From Planctomycetaceae bacterium (GTDB lineage Bacteria; Planctomycetota; SZUA-567): DNA of 64,000 nt. Positions 1 through 9,222 of the stretch are shown one piece after another. The notes below the pieces were generated by a model. The model ran no database searches. It had not been told where the DNA came from and saw nothing but the letters and a program-made list of their open reading frames with translations. The position numbers were made by a program, and so were the translations under genes. Position 1 is the stretch's first letter. The number at the start of each line of letters is the position of its first letter. Where the stretch lies: the NCBI GenBank assembly GCA_021203245.1, contig JAJQBO010000203.1, positions 1 to 64,000 on the forward strand, read 5' to 3'.

Positions 1-77
1 CCCGTAATCAGTACACCGCAAGAAGGGGAAACCACCGCTGCGCGGTCTGTACCGTAATCATACCATTGTAGCAAAAA

Positions 78-1565
78 ATGAGTCGAAAAATTGTCTCTGC
101 GAAATTCCCTCGAAGAGGGAAGGGGGGTGTATTGTCTTTTGTAGCTGAAGAAATACAGATTCACCTGCAGGAAGCGTTGCGCGAGCGCATGCCGCCGGCT
201 CTGTACGAGCAGTGGTTTGCGGGCTCGGAGGTCGTTTCCTGCACCGGGGAAGTGGTCGAGCTTGGCGTCAAGAACCGTTTCTTCAAAGGCTGGATAGAGA
301 CGCGCTACGCCGCCGTCCTGGCCGAGGCCGCGGGGGCGGCCGTCGGCGGGCCGGTGCGGGTGCAGGTGGTGGTTGCGCCGCATCTCTACGGCAGCTTCCG
401 CAAAGAACAGGCCAGGGCCGAGGAGGAGGCGGCGGTCTTTGTACCCGCCCCCGTCTTTACGCCGCCCACGCCTGCCCGCCGGGTGGAATTCGGGATGGAT
501 CTGAACCCGGACTTCACCTTCGACACGTTTGTCGTCGGTGCGTCCAACCGCCTCGCCCACGCGGTCGCCCTGCGGGCGGCGGAAAAGGCGGGTGAGTATG
601 ACCGGGTATTCTTCTGCGGCGAGCACGGCGTGGGCAAGACCCACCTCATGCAGGCCATAGCCCACGAGATACGGCAGAACCGCCCCGGCGCGGCGGTGGT
701 GTATGTGACGGGCGAGCGGTTTGTCGCCGATTTCGTGGCTGCGCACGCCGGCGGCAAGGTCAAAGAGTTCCGTGCCGGATATCGCGCCTGCGACGTGTTG
801 GTCCTGGACCAGTTGCAGGTTCTGGGTGAGGGGAACAAATCGGCGACCCAGGCCGAACTGTTGGCGCTTGTCGACGAGTTGGACGCGACGGGCAGGCAAT
901 GCTTTTTCGCCGCCACCGTTGGCCCGGACGAGTTGACCGGCCTCGACGTTCGCCTGCGGGACCGGTTGGGCGCGGGGTTTGTCGACCGCCTTTCGCTTCC
1001 CGACGATGCCATGCGGCGCGAATTGCTCGCCCGCAAGCTGCGGGAGCGGGGGGTCGAGCTCGGGGGCGAGGTGATGAATGTCCTTGCCTCCGAACTCGGC
1101 GGCAATGTCCGCCGCATCGAGGGTGTTGTCAGCCGTCTTTCCGCCCTGGTCGCGGTCGGCGGCATGGAGCCGACCCTTGGCTGCGTCCGCATGGCCCTGG
1201 ACGTCGGCCCGGTAGGGGTCGGCCGGTCCGCATTGGTCTGGGGCGACATCGTCTCCGTCGTCTCCGAGGAATACGGCGTCTCGCCCGAGGCGCTTCTCGG
1301 CCGCGGCAGGGCCGGGGTGCTCCGTCGCGCGCGCGGCGTCGGCGTCGTGTTGTGCCGGAGGCTTCTGGGCATGCGCTGGGGCGAGCTTGGCCGCATCTAT
1401 GGCGGCAGGAGCCACGCTACCATGATCTCCATGGTGCGGGGCGTCCCCAAGGGCCTGTTCTCGGACTGCGTCGAGAGCCGGTCGGTCGAGCGCATCCTCT
1501 TCCGCCTCGGCGTCGGCATGAAGCCGAGCGAGCTCCTCGAGCGCCAGGGTTCCCTGTTCGATTGA
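78..1565 (+). CDS. dnaA: DnaA-like replication initiator (divergent); true start may be downstream of 78
   Basis: Walker A GEHGVGKTHLMQA, AAA+ core, NVRRIEGVVSRL sensor 2 region, C-terminal GGRSHATMISMVRGV resembling the DnaA domain IV signature; N-terminal domain I-like segment. Confidence 0.85.
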   Translation: MSRKIVSAKFPRRGKGGVLSFVAEEIQIHLQEALRERMPPALYEQWFAGSEVVSCTGEVVELGVKNRFFKGWIETRYAAVLAEAAGAAVGGPVRVQVVVAPHLYGSFRKEQARAEEEAAVFVPAPVFTPPTPARRVEFGMDLNPDFTFDTFVVGASNRLAHAVALRAAEKAGEYDRVFFCGEHGVGKTHLMQAIAHEIRQNRPGAAVVYVTGERFVADFVAAHAGGKVKEFRAGYRACDVLVLDQLQVLGEGNKSATQAELLALVDELDATGRQCFFAATVGPDELTGLDVRLRDRLGAGFVDRLSLPDDAMRRELLARKLRERGVELGGEVMNVLASELGGNVRRIEGVVSRLSALVAVGGMEPTLGCVRMALDVGPVGVGRSALVWGDIVSVVSEEYGVSPEALLGRGRAGVLRRARGVGVVLCRRLLGMRWGELGRIYGGRSHATMISMVRGVPKGLFSDCVESRSVERILFRLGVGMKPSELLERQGSLFD

Positions 1566-1695
1566 TTTCCCCTGGGTGAAGATTCTCCTAAAAAACGCAC
1601 CGCACTTCCGTCACCGGCAAAAAATTATTGAAAGAAATCCGTCTCCGTCCGCAAGTAAGCCACGAAAGCATGGTTATTTTGGACGGGATTTCACT

Positions 1696-2799
1696 ATGTC
1701 TACGCGACTCCCCATCTGCGCGCGGCTCGGCCTTTGCATCGCCATCGCCCTCGTGACGCATTTCTCCGCGCATTCGGAGGAGGGCGAATTTTACGTCAAT
1801 ACCTACCGCAACCTCGGCAAGGTATCGCCCATCGGTACCCGCTCCGCCGCCATGGGCCGCGCCGGGCGCGGTCTCGCGGACGGCGTGGCGTCCCTGGGCG
1901 TCAACCCGGCGGCCCTGGGCGCATTCTGCGGCACCGCCGCCGATGCGTCGCTTGGCTTCGACTGGCTGGACGACGGCTACGACGACACCACCCAGACCAC
2001 TTTCAAAATCGGCGGCGCGGTCAACCTCGATCGCTGGTCCCGCCGTGCGGGTCCGAACCAGGCGGTGGGCGCGCTTCTCGTAACCCAGCACTATTCCGGC
2101 GCGGGCCATACCGACATGAAGCGCGACCAAACCGGCGTCCTCATGTCCTACGGCCTGCACCTGATGGACGATCTCCTGGCCGGCGTCAGCGTCGCCCTGT
2201 ACAACGGCAAGATGAAGTCGGAACCGCTCCGCGACGACGCGGGCGCGATTATCTGGCAGAATTACGACCGCAAGTTCATCGGCGGCGATTTCAAGCTGGG
2301 CGGCCTGTACCGCTTTTCCGACGACACCACCCTGGGCGGCACCCTCGGCTATATGACGGGTTCCCTGAAGGAGCGCGCCGCCTATAGCGCCAACGCCGGG
2401 TCCGGTTCGCTCGAGCGCTACTCCATCGGCATCGGCGCGGCGCACCAGTATACCGACGACACGCTCCTCCTGGGCGATCTCTGGTACGAACGGACCAAGT
2501 CCGACGTGCCCGGCATCCTGAACGAAAGAAACAAGTCCTGGGGCCTGTCGGTGGGCGTCGAGCAGCAGGTTCTGCCTGATCTGATGGCGCTCCGCGGCGG
2601 TTTGTATTATGAGAAAAATTCCTACAGCGGCGGCAACGCCATCGCCACCTTTGTCGACGGCAATTCCTTTTCAAAGGGTCGCTGGGGCATTACCGCCGGC
2701 GTGGGCGTGAAGCTGTATTCGTTCGGCCTCGGCTATTCGCTGGACGTCAATTCCGGCGGCGACGTGAAAAACATTCTGGACGTGTCGAGCGAGTGGTAA
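1696..2799 (+). CDS. Outer-membrane beta-barrel-like protein (PorV/UPF0164-like)
   Basis: Signal-peptide-like N-terminus from ATG 1696; SPIGTRSAAMGRAGRGLADGVASLGVNPAALG motif typical of PorV/FadL-like barrels; alternating beta-strand pattern. Confidence 0.6.
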   Translation: MSTRLPICARLGLCIAIALVTHFSAHSEEGEFYVNTYRNLGKVSPIGTRSAAMGRAGRGLADGVASLGVNPAALGAFCGTAADASLGFDWLDDGYDDTTQTTFKIGGAVNLDRWSRRAGPNQAVGALLVTQHYSGAGHTDMKRDQTGVLMSYGLHLMDDLLAGVSVALYNGKMKSEPLRDDAGAIIWQNYDRKFIGGDFKLGGLYRFSDDTTLGGTLGYMTGSLKERAAYSANAGSGSLERYSIGIGAAHQYTDDTLLLGDLWYERTKSDVPGILNERNKSWGLSVGVEQQVLPDLMALRGGLYYEKNSYSGGNAIATFVDGNSFSKGRWGITAGVGVKLYSFGLGYSLDVNSGGDVKNILDVSSEW

Positions 2800-2847
2800 T
2801 TCGGCGCGGTGATACACCCCCCACCGGAAGGTGGCGTTGGGAGAGGA

Positions 2848-2886
2848 GGGAGCGGACGCCGGGAGCGTCCGCTCCAGTTTTTTTTG
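2848..2886 (+). terminator. Intrinsic terminator
   Basis: GGAGCGGACGC-cggga-GCGTCCGCTCC stem followed by AGTTTTTTTT, just after the barrel gene. Confidence 0.85.
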
Positions 2887-2959
2887 GAGAGGGCTTGAAT
2901 CAAATCCCGCACTGCGCCATAAGCGCCATCGAGGAAGACGTCCCAAACCCTCGTTTTTT

Positions 2960-3035
2960 GTTGTGGCACAGCGAAAATCTGACCGATAGACCCCCCACCC
3001 CAACCCTCTCAACCTCCGGGGGCGAGGGTGTGTGT
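2960..3035. repeat. Interspersed repeat family C, copy 1
   Basis: tgtggcacagcgaaaatctgaccgatagaccccccaccccaaccctctcaacctccgggggcgaggg matches the reverse complement of 54548-54640. Confidence 0.6.
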
Positions 3036-3051
3036 TTGGGATGAAAAAATC

Positions 3052-4107
3052 CTAGAGAATCGTCGGTTCCGGCGGGGTGAATGTGGCGACCATCACCCGG
3101 TTCCTGCCTGCCGCCTTCGCCTCGTACAATGCCTCGTCGGCGATGCGCATGGCGGCGTCCATGATGTTGCCGGTGCCGGCGCAGCCGGGCGGGACTTCGA
3201 CGACGCCGAAGCTGGCGGTGACCGGCAGCCGCCGCCCGTCCACCTTCACCGGGTTGGTGGCGATGACGGCGCGGATGCGTTCCGCCGCCAGGCGGCCTTG
3301 TTCGAGATCGACGTTCGAGAAGAAGAAGATGAATTCCTCGCCGCCGAGCCGTCCCATGATGTCGTTGCTGCGCAGTTGCTGCTGACTGATGGAGGCGATG
3401 TGCCGCAAGGCCGCGTCGCCCGACGGATGGCCGTGGGTGTCGTTGAAGCCCTTGAAGGAGTCGACGTCCATGACGGCGATGCAACTCGGGTTGTCCATGA
3501 TGGTGTTGCGGGCCATCTCCACCTCGGCCTGGGCGAAGAAGGAGCGGCGGTTCAGGAGGTTCGTCAGCGGGTCGTGCTCGGCCAGATATTTGAAGTTTTC
3601 CTCGCTCTTCTGCAGGGCGGAGAGGGCTGCGCCGCGTTTTTCCACCTCCTGCTGGAGTTCGTGGGTGATGCGGAGCAGTTCCTCCTCCTTCAGCCTGAGG
3701 GAGGTGAGGGCGTCGTCGAGCTGTTTGACCATGCTGTTGAAGGCGACGGAGAACTCGCCCATGAAGTCGACGCGCTGCGCCAGCTTGCCGCCCTCGACCC
3801 GTTCCATCTGCCAGATCAGGTGGCGCATATTGGCCTGCAGGACCTTGACCATGCCGGCCATGACGCCGCGCAGCTTGACTTCGGCAGAAAAATCGCCCCG
3901 GGCATAGCCGCCCAACTGACGCCGCAGTTCCACCAGGTATTGGTGGATTTCCGGCATGTCCGGCAACTCTGCCAGCTCGGGCGTCAATTCGGGGGCCTTG
4001 CCGCTCAGGAGCAGCTTTTTTATATGAGCGATGACCGCCTGGGCGGCGGATGGATCTTCCATCGAGGTCTCTTTACGCAGTTGTGTCGGTGCGCGGGTCG
4101 CTATCAT
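3052..4107 (-). CDS. Diguanylate cyclase (GGDEF domain, GGEEF signature)
   Basis: DPLTNLLNRRSFF...DVDSFKGFNDTHGHPSGDAALR...RLGGEEF; ATGA overlap with the upstream V4R gene at 4104-4107. Confidence 0.9.
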   Translation of the reverse strand: MIATRAPTQLRKETSMEDPSAAQAVIAHIKKLLLSGKAPELTPELAELPDMPEIHQYLVELRRQLGGYARGDFSAEVKLRGVMAGMVKVLQANMRHLIWQMERVEGGKLAQRVDFMGEFSVAFNSMVKQLDDALTSLRLKEEELLRITHELQQEVEKRGAALSALQKSEENFKYLAEHDPLTNLLNRRSFFAQAEVEMARNTIMDNPSCIAVMDVDSFKGFNDTHGHPSGDAALRHIASISQQQLRSNDIMGRLGGEEFIFFFSNVDLEQGRLAAERIRAVIATNPVKVDGRRLPVTASFGVVEVPPGCAGTGNIMDAAMRIADEALYEAKAAGRNRVMVATFTPPEPTIL

Positions 4108-4633
4108 TTCCCTACCATGTCGGCCTTGAAGCGGCAGGTGCGTTCGCCCATGCACCAGCAGTCGATTTCCTTGACCGAAAACTTCTTGCCGGTGAACGCC
4201 TCGAGTATTCCCTTGATCAAACCTTCGTCGTAGACGCAGATCTGCTCCTCGGTGTCGGGGAGGCCGCTGCAATCGAGATCCTCGTCGACGGTGAGGGTAA
4301 AGGTCATGTTGTCGAGATCCACCTCTTCGAATCGGACGATGCCGATCGACAGCTCCTTGAACTTTTCCTGGATGATATTGGCGAGTTCATTGACATCCTT
4401 TGCCTCCTGGCAATGGTGCTCGAAGAATGCCCTGCCCGCCATTTCACCGGCGTCGCGGAATATGGTGTCGGCCTCTTCCGTGCCGTAGCGCGTTCCAACA
4501 CATCGCGCAGGGCGAACTGGAACAGCCGGTAAACCTCAAGTGACGCCCCCGTACCCAGGTTGGGGCGGTACGGCTCCTCTGTTTCAGGATGCACGAGCGA
4601 CCACGAAAATTGATATTTGCGTGTTTTATCCAT
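4104..4633 (-). CDS. V4R (4-vinyl reductase-like) small-ligand-binding domain protein, apparently frameshifted near 4490
   Basis: ORF 4104-4442 carries a V4R-like C-terminus (DCSGLPDTEEQICVYDEGLIKGILEAFTGKKFSVKEIDCWCMGERTCRFKA); the N-terminus MDKTRKYQFSW...FQFALRDVLER is in another frame and ends near 4490. Confidence 0.65.
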
Positions 4634-4831
4634 AACATCTCCTTGCGGCTGTACATCTATACTATATCCGTATTTCACCGACAACTCAACATGTTTCGCC
4701 GATGGCACGCGCCCGCAAAGCGCGATTATATCGACTACACTGGCAGTCTATAAAAAAGCCGCCGGAACTGGTGAAAAGCCCAAGGCTTACCTGTTTCGGC
4801 GGCACATGTGCGACGCGTGATCGGCGGGTCG

Positions 4832-7333
4832 TTACACCCCTATACCCATGGCGCTGCCGACCTGGTAGACGATGAAACAGGCGACATAGGCCACCAGGGT
4901 GAAGCCTATCATCATGCCGATGGCGTATGTCCAGCCGCCGGTTTCACGCTTGGCGACGGCGATGGTGGCGACGCACGGGACAGACAGGAGCGCCCACAGC
5001 ATCATGCAGAACGCCTGCAATGTCGTGTAGTTCTGCTGCAGCTTGTCCCTGAGGCTGTCCGAATCCTCGTCCGCCTCGCCGACCGAGTAGACGATGCCCA
5101 TCTGGGCGACAAACACCTCTTTCGCCGCAAATGATCCGATAATGGCGGTGACGATGCGCCAGTCGAATCCGATCGGGCGGAAGATGGGCTCGAGGAAGGT
5201 GCCGATGCGCCCGGAAATGGAGTAGGCCAATTCCTCGGCCGCTTCGGCGTTGTCGATCTCCTCGTTCATTTCCTGCCGTGCGGCGCGCACGTCGTCGCGG
5301 TAGACGTGCACCGCTTCCATAAGGCTGGGCGACAGGTTCAGCCCGGCCAGGGACTGCTCGCGCAGGTTGGCGGCGACCCGGAAGTCATGGGAGTCCTCTT
5401 CCACTTCCTCGGTCGCTTCGGCGAAATGCTCGTCGATTTCGTCGACCCGAGAGACCGCCTCCGAGAACATGGCGAGGCCGGAAGAACGTTCCATAAGCCC
5501 GGCCTTGTTTGCCTCGTAGGCGGCTTCGGCTTCGGCGAAGCCGGGTTCCGTTTCCCAGTATTCCGAGTGGGCGTCGGCCAGCATGTCCTCGTTTTCGGTC
5601 CAGACGGCGATATCTTCCGCGTCGATGCCGAGGGTCGAGCCGACGGCGGTCGCGCCTTCCAGATAGCTGGTCTGGACCGCTTCGCGTTGCGCCTCGTAGT
5701 CCTGGTCGTACTCGGGCTTTTTCGGATAGGCGGTCATGGCCCAGAGCAGGATGCTCACGCCCAGGATGATGGTGCCGGCCTTTTTCACGTACTCGCCGGC
5801 GCGGTCCCACATCAGGTTCATGACGGCGCGGAAGGTGGGCATGCGGTAGGGCGGGAGTTCCATGACGAACGGCACCGATTCGCCTTTGAACAGGGTGGCC
5901 CAGAGCAGCTTCGCGCCGACGATGGCGAAGAGGATGCCGATGATGTAGATGAGCCACAGCATCCACGCCTGCAGGTGGCCGGGGAAGAAGGCGGGAATGA
6001 TCAGGGCGTAGATCGGCAGGCGCGCGCCACAGGACATGAACGGCAGCACCAGGATGGTCGCCAGGCGGTCGCGGCGGTTCTCCAGGGTGCGGGTGCCCAT
6101 GATGGCCGGGACGGTACAGCCGAAGCCCAGCAGCATCGGGATAAAGCTCTTGCCGTGCAGGCCGATCTTGTGCATCAGGCGGTCCATGATGAACGCCGCG
6201 CGGGCCATATAGCCGGTGCCTTCCAGGAAGGCGATGGCGAGGAACAGGAGGATGATGTTCGGCAGGAAGACGAGCACGCCGCCGACGCCGCCTATGATGC
6301 CGTCGACCAGCAGGTCGCGGAGCGGGCTGTCGGCCGACTTGGGCCAGAGCCTGGCGACATAGTCGCCGAGGCTGCCGAAGGCGTCTTCGATCCAACCCAT
6401 CGGCGGATCGCCCAGGGTAAAGACAAGCTGGAACATCAGGTACATAAGAAGGAGGAAGATCGGCAGGCCGAGCACCCGGTGCAGGATGATGGAGTCGATA
6501 GTGTCCGAGATGTCGATCCGCGACTCCGGCGTGGTCCTGGTCGCTTCGGTGCAGAGGCCGGAAATCCAGCCGTATTTCGCCTCGGCGGCGCGGACCTCGG
6601 GCAGGTCGTCGTTCTCTTTCTCGAAGACCTGGCGCAGGCCGTCCACGCGGTCCAGGAGCGACGAGTCCTTGATGTGGCTGGCGACGTCGGGATCGTTCTC
6701 GAACAGCCGGGTGGCGAGCCATTGCGGCGGATAGCGGTTGGCAAGCTCGCGGTCCGGTCCCGAAAGGGCGGCGTCGATGTCGGCGATCGGCTTGTCGAGT
6801 TCCTTGGGATAACTGATCTTCTGATACTCGGGCGCGGCTTTTCCCGACGCTTCGGCGACGGCCTGCAGGAGTTCGCCCATGCCCTGGCCCTTGTTGCCGA
6901 CGGTGGGGACGATGGGGGTCTTCAGGAGCGTCTGGAGCAGGTCCAGGTCGTACTCGATGCCCCGGGCCTTGGCGACGTCGAACATGTTCAGGGCAATGAC
7001 GAGCGGCAGGCCGAGTTCCATGATTTGCGTGGCGAGGTAGAGGTTTCGCTCGAGGTTGGACGCGTCCACGACCTGGACCACCAGGTCGGGCTTGTCCATG
7101 ACGAGGAAGTTCCGGGCGACGACTTCCTCCGGCGAGTTGGCCGAAAGGGAATAGGTGCCGGGCAGGTCGACGATGGTGTAGCGGACGCCGTCCCGTTCGA
7201 CTGTGCCTTCCTTCTTTTCGACCGTGACGCCGGGATAGTTGCCCACGTGTTGGCGCGAGCCGGTCAGGGCATTGAAGACGGTTGTTTTGCCCGCGTTGGG
7301 GTTGCCGGCTAGGGCTACGGTGATCTCCTGCAT
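4832..7333 (-). CDS. feoB: Ferrous iron transport protein B
   Basis: [44 protein letters not shown]-domain; Gate motifs ([38 protein letters not shown]); adjacent feoA. Confidence 0.95.
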   Translation of the reverse strand: MQEITVALAGNPNAGKTTVFNALTGSRQHVGNYPGVTVEKKEGTVERDGVRYTIVDLPGTYSLSANSPEEVVARNFLVMDKPDLVVQVVDASNLERNLYLATQIMELGLPLVIALNMFDVAKARGIEYDLDLLQTLLKTPIVPTVGNKGQGMGELLQAVAEASGKAAPEYQKISYPKELDKPIADIDAALSGPDRELANRYPPQWLATRLFENDPDVASHIKDSSLLDRVDGLRQVFEKENDDLPEVRAAEAKYGWISGLCTEATRTTPESRIDISDTIDSIILHRVLGLPIFLLLMYLMFQLVFTLGDPPMGWIEDAFGSLGDYVARLWPKSADSPLRDLLVDGIIGGVGGVLVFLPNIILLFLAIAFLEGTGYMARAAFIMDRLMHKIGLHGKSFIPMLLGFGCTVPAIMGTRTLENRRDRLATILVLPFMSCGARLPIYALIIPAFFPGHLQAWMLWLIYIIGILFAIVGAKLLWATLFKGESVPFVMELPPYRMPTFRAVMNLMWDRAGEYVKKAGTIILGVSILLWAMTAYPKKPEYDQDYEAQREAVQTSYLEGATAVGSTLGIDAEDIAVWTENEDMLADAHSEYWETEPGFAEAEAAYEANKAGLMERSSGLAMFSEAVSRVDEIDEHFAEATEEVEEDSHDFRVAANLREQSLAGLNLSPSLMEAVHVYRDDVRAARQEMNEEIDNAEAAEELAYSISGRIGTFLEPIFRPIGFDWRIVTAIIGSFAAKEVFVAQMGIVYSVGEADEDSDSLRDKLQQNYTTLQAFCMMLWALLSVPCVATIAVAKRETGGWTYAIGMMIGFTLVAYVACFIVYQVGSAMGIGV

Positions 7334-7506
7334 TGGTGCTTCTCCAGTGATTGTAGGAACAGTAAAAGTTTGCCTGGCCAAAAGTGTTTGAGGGGCCAAA
7401 TTCCTGGCGGAAAAAAAGGGTGAACTGACAGCCGGGAGGACGGTGTCGTGACAGGCCGTTTTCCCGATACCACATGAAGCCCGGCCTCAACCATTTTCAC
7501 CATGCT

Positions 7507-7743
7507 TTAGAGTTTTTCCACCGCTACCTTTGACGCTTCCTCTTTACGCAACGACAGCCGGTACCCGCGAACCTTGATGTCGAGCGGGTCGCCGAGGGGC
7601 GCGACGCGTTCCACTTCCACAACCGAGCCGCGGGTCAGGCCCATTTCGTTGATGCGTTTCTTGATGTCCCGCTCACCGTCGATGCTGACAACCGTGGCTT
7701 TTTCGCCTGGTTTGACGGTATCGAGCGTCACGATTTCACTCAT
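7507..7743 (-). CDS. feoA: FeoA family protein
   Basis: 78 aa SH3-like FeoA pattern (RINEMGLTRGSVVEVERVAPLGDPLDIKVRGYRLSLRKEEA). Confidence 0.9.
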   Translation of the reverse strand: MSEIVTLDTVKPGEKATVVSIDGERDIKKRINEMGLTRGSVVEVERVAPLGDPLDIKVRGYRLSLRKEEASKVAVEKL

Positions 7744-8150
7744 TCGGCTTTCTCCTGTTTTCGGTGATCACGAACCTCCTCCGCAAATATGGCAAGTTTT
7801 TCCACGATTTCGCGCGGCATGGAGTGCTCCATGCCGCACGCGGCCTTTTCCGACGTCTCGGGATCGACGCCCAAAACGTCTGTGAAAAACCCGCGCAATG
7901 TTTCGTGCCGCCTCACCACGTCGGCGGCTATCTTGCTGCCCGCCTCGGTGAGGTTGACCGCTTCATACGGTGAATAATGGATCAGTTGCATCTGCTTCAA
8001 CGCCCTGAGGGCGGACGTTACCGTTGATTTGTGCACGTTGAGGGCGTCGGCGATATCACGTGAACGCGCCCCGCGTTCGTCGCGGCTGAGATTGAAAATC
8101 GCCTCGAGATAGTCTTCGAGAACGGGAGTTACCTTGACCGTTTCGTGCAT
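7740..8150 (-). CDS. DtxR/MntR-family metal-dependent transcriptional regulator
   Basis: VLEDYLEAIFNLSRDERGARSRDIADALNVHKSTVTSALRALKQMQLIHYSPYEAVNLTEAG; overlaps feoA. Confidence 0.9.
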   Translation of the reverse strand: MHETVKVTPVLEDYLEAIFNLSRDERGARSRDIADALNVHKSTVTSALRALKQMQLIHYSPYEAVNLTEAGSKIAADVVRRHETLRGFFTDVLGVDPETSEKAACGMEHSMPREIVEKLAIFAEEVRDHRKQEKAE

Positions 8151-8214
8151 ACGCTTCCTCAATCGCCGACGCGGGCGCCGCGCCCGGTTTACCGCGTTTT
8201 TTGCTTCGAACAAA

Positions 8215-8230
8215 GTTTTGTTATCAAAAC
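8215..8230. promoter_or_regulatory. Palindrome GTTTTG-TTAT-CAAAAC, candidate operator of the dtxR-feoA-feoB operon
   Basis: Perfect 6-4-6 inverted repeat about 65 nt upstream of the regulator start. Confidence 0.4.
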
Positions 8231-8381
8231 AGTATTCCCTTCCTGAAAAAATTCAACCATTTTTTACGGTCTGCCAGGAAAAATCGCGAAAGACCGATAA
8301 AAAAAAACCGGCAAATACCGAGGAATACCCGGGCGGCACACGATCGTTCGGGACGAATAACCCTATCACCGAGGAGACGGT

Positions 8382-9132
8382 ATGCGGATACGGGCGGCGG
8401 CGGCAAGATGTTGCATCGCGGTTTCGGCGTTCTGCACGCTCGTGGCGGCGACGGCTGCGGCAGGCGAAGTACGGACGGTATCGTTCCAGCACAGCATCAA
8501 CATGGTTGTCGATTACCCCCAGGTGGGTGTGGAGGCAATCGATCAGCAGGTGCGCGAATGGCTGGAGGAGCGCCTGGCCGAAACGGTGGCCGGGTTGGCC
8601 GGTGTGGCTGTCCATCCCGACATGGAGGACGGCGACGACGGCATTACGGTGGAGTACGCGCTCGAGCGGCCGTCCGATCACGTCCTCAGCCTGGTGTTCC
8701 GGACGTCGTCATTTCCGTTCAAGGCCGCGCACCCGACGGCGCGGACGGATGTCCTCTCGTTCGATCGCCGCAGCGGCGGCCGTTTGACCATGGACAGGAT
8801 TTTCGCTGATCCGGATGTCGCGCTGGAGATTATGGCCGCGCGCGCGGGCGCGCATCGCCGAATCGTTGCGGCGCAGCAACCCCGAGCAAATACCGGAACG
8901 GATGGCGGAGGACGATGATCTCTGGTTTGCCGAAGGCTTCGTCCCCACCCAGGACAACTACGCCGCCCTGGCCCTGGTGCCTGGCGGGGTGCGGGTAGTA
9001 TTCCAGCAATACCAGGTGCTTCCCTATGCTTTCGGCATGCCGTCGGTGTTTTTCAGCCTGGACGAACTGGACCCGGCTGGGCCGGACCTCGCGCTGTGGG
9101 AGAGCGGCCGGACCCTGCCCGAACACGATTAA
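8382..9132 (+). CDS. Secreted DUF4163/DUF3298 (RsiV-like) protein, apparently frameshifted near 8832-8857
   Basis: VLSLVFRTSSFPFKAAHPTARTDVLSFDRRSGGRLTMDRIF in one frame and FVPTQDNYAALALVPGGVRVVFQQYQVLPYAFGMPSVFFSLDEL in another, contiguous across a GCGCGCGCGGGCGCGC tract. Confidence 0.7.
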
Positions 9133-9222
9133 TGCGGCGCCGACAGCCATGAACCGGGAACGACCCGGCCCCGTACCCGACAGTCTCTACCAGCCGGCAG
9201 TGAGGGGAGCGGAGGAAGCGCG

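Noticed and set aside
1-77. Replication origin upstream of dnaA
   Set aside because: Only 77 bp available and no DnaA-box-like cluster visible.
5306-7312. 668-aa plus-strand ORF opposite feoB
   Set aside because: Shadow ORF of a high-GC coding gene; composition and lack of motifs do not support coding.
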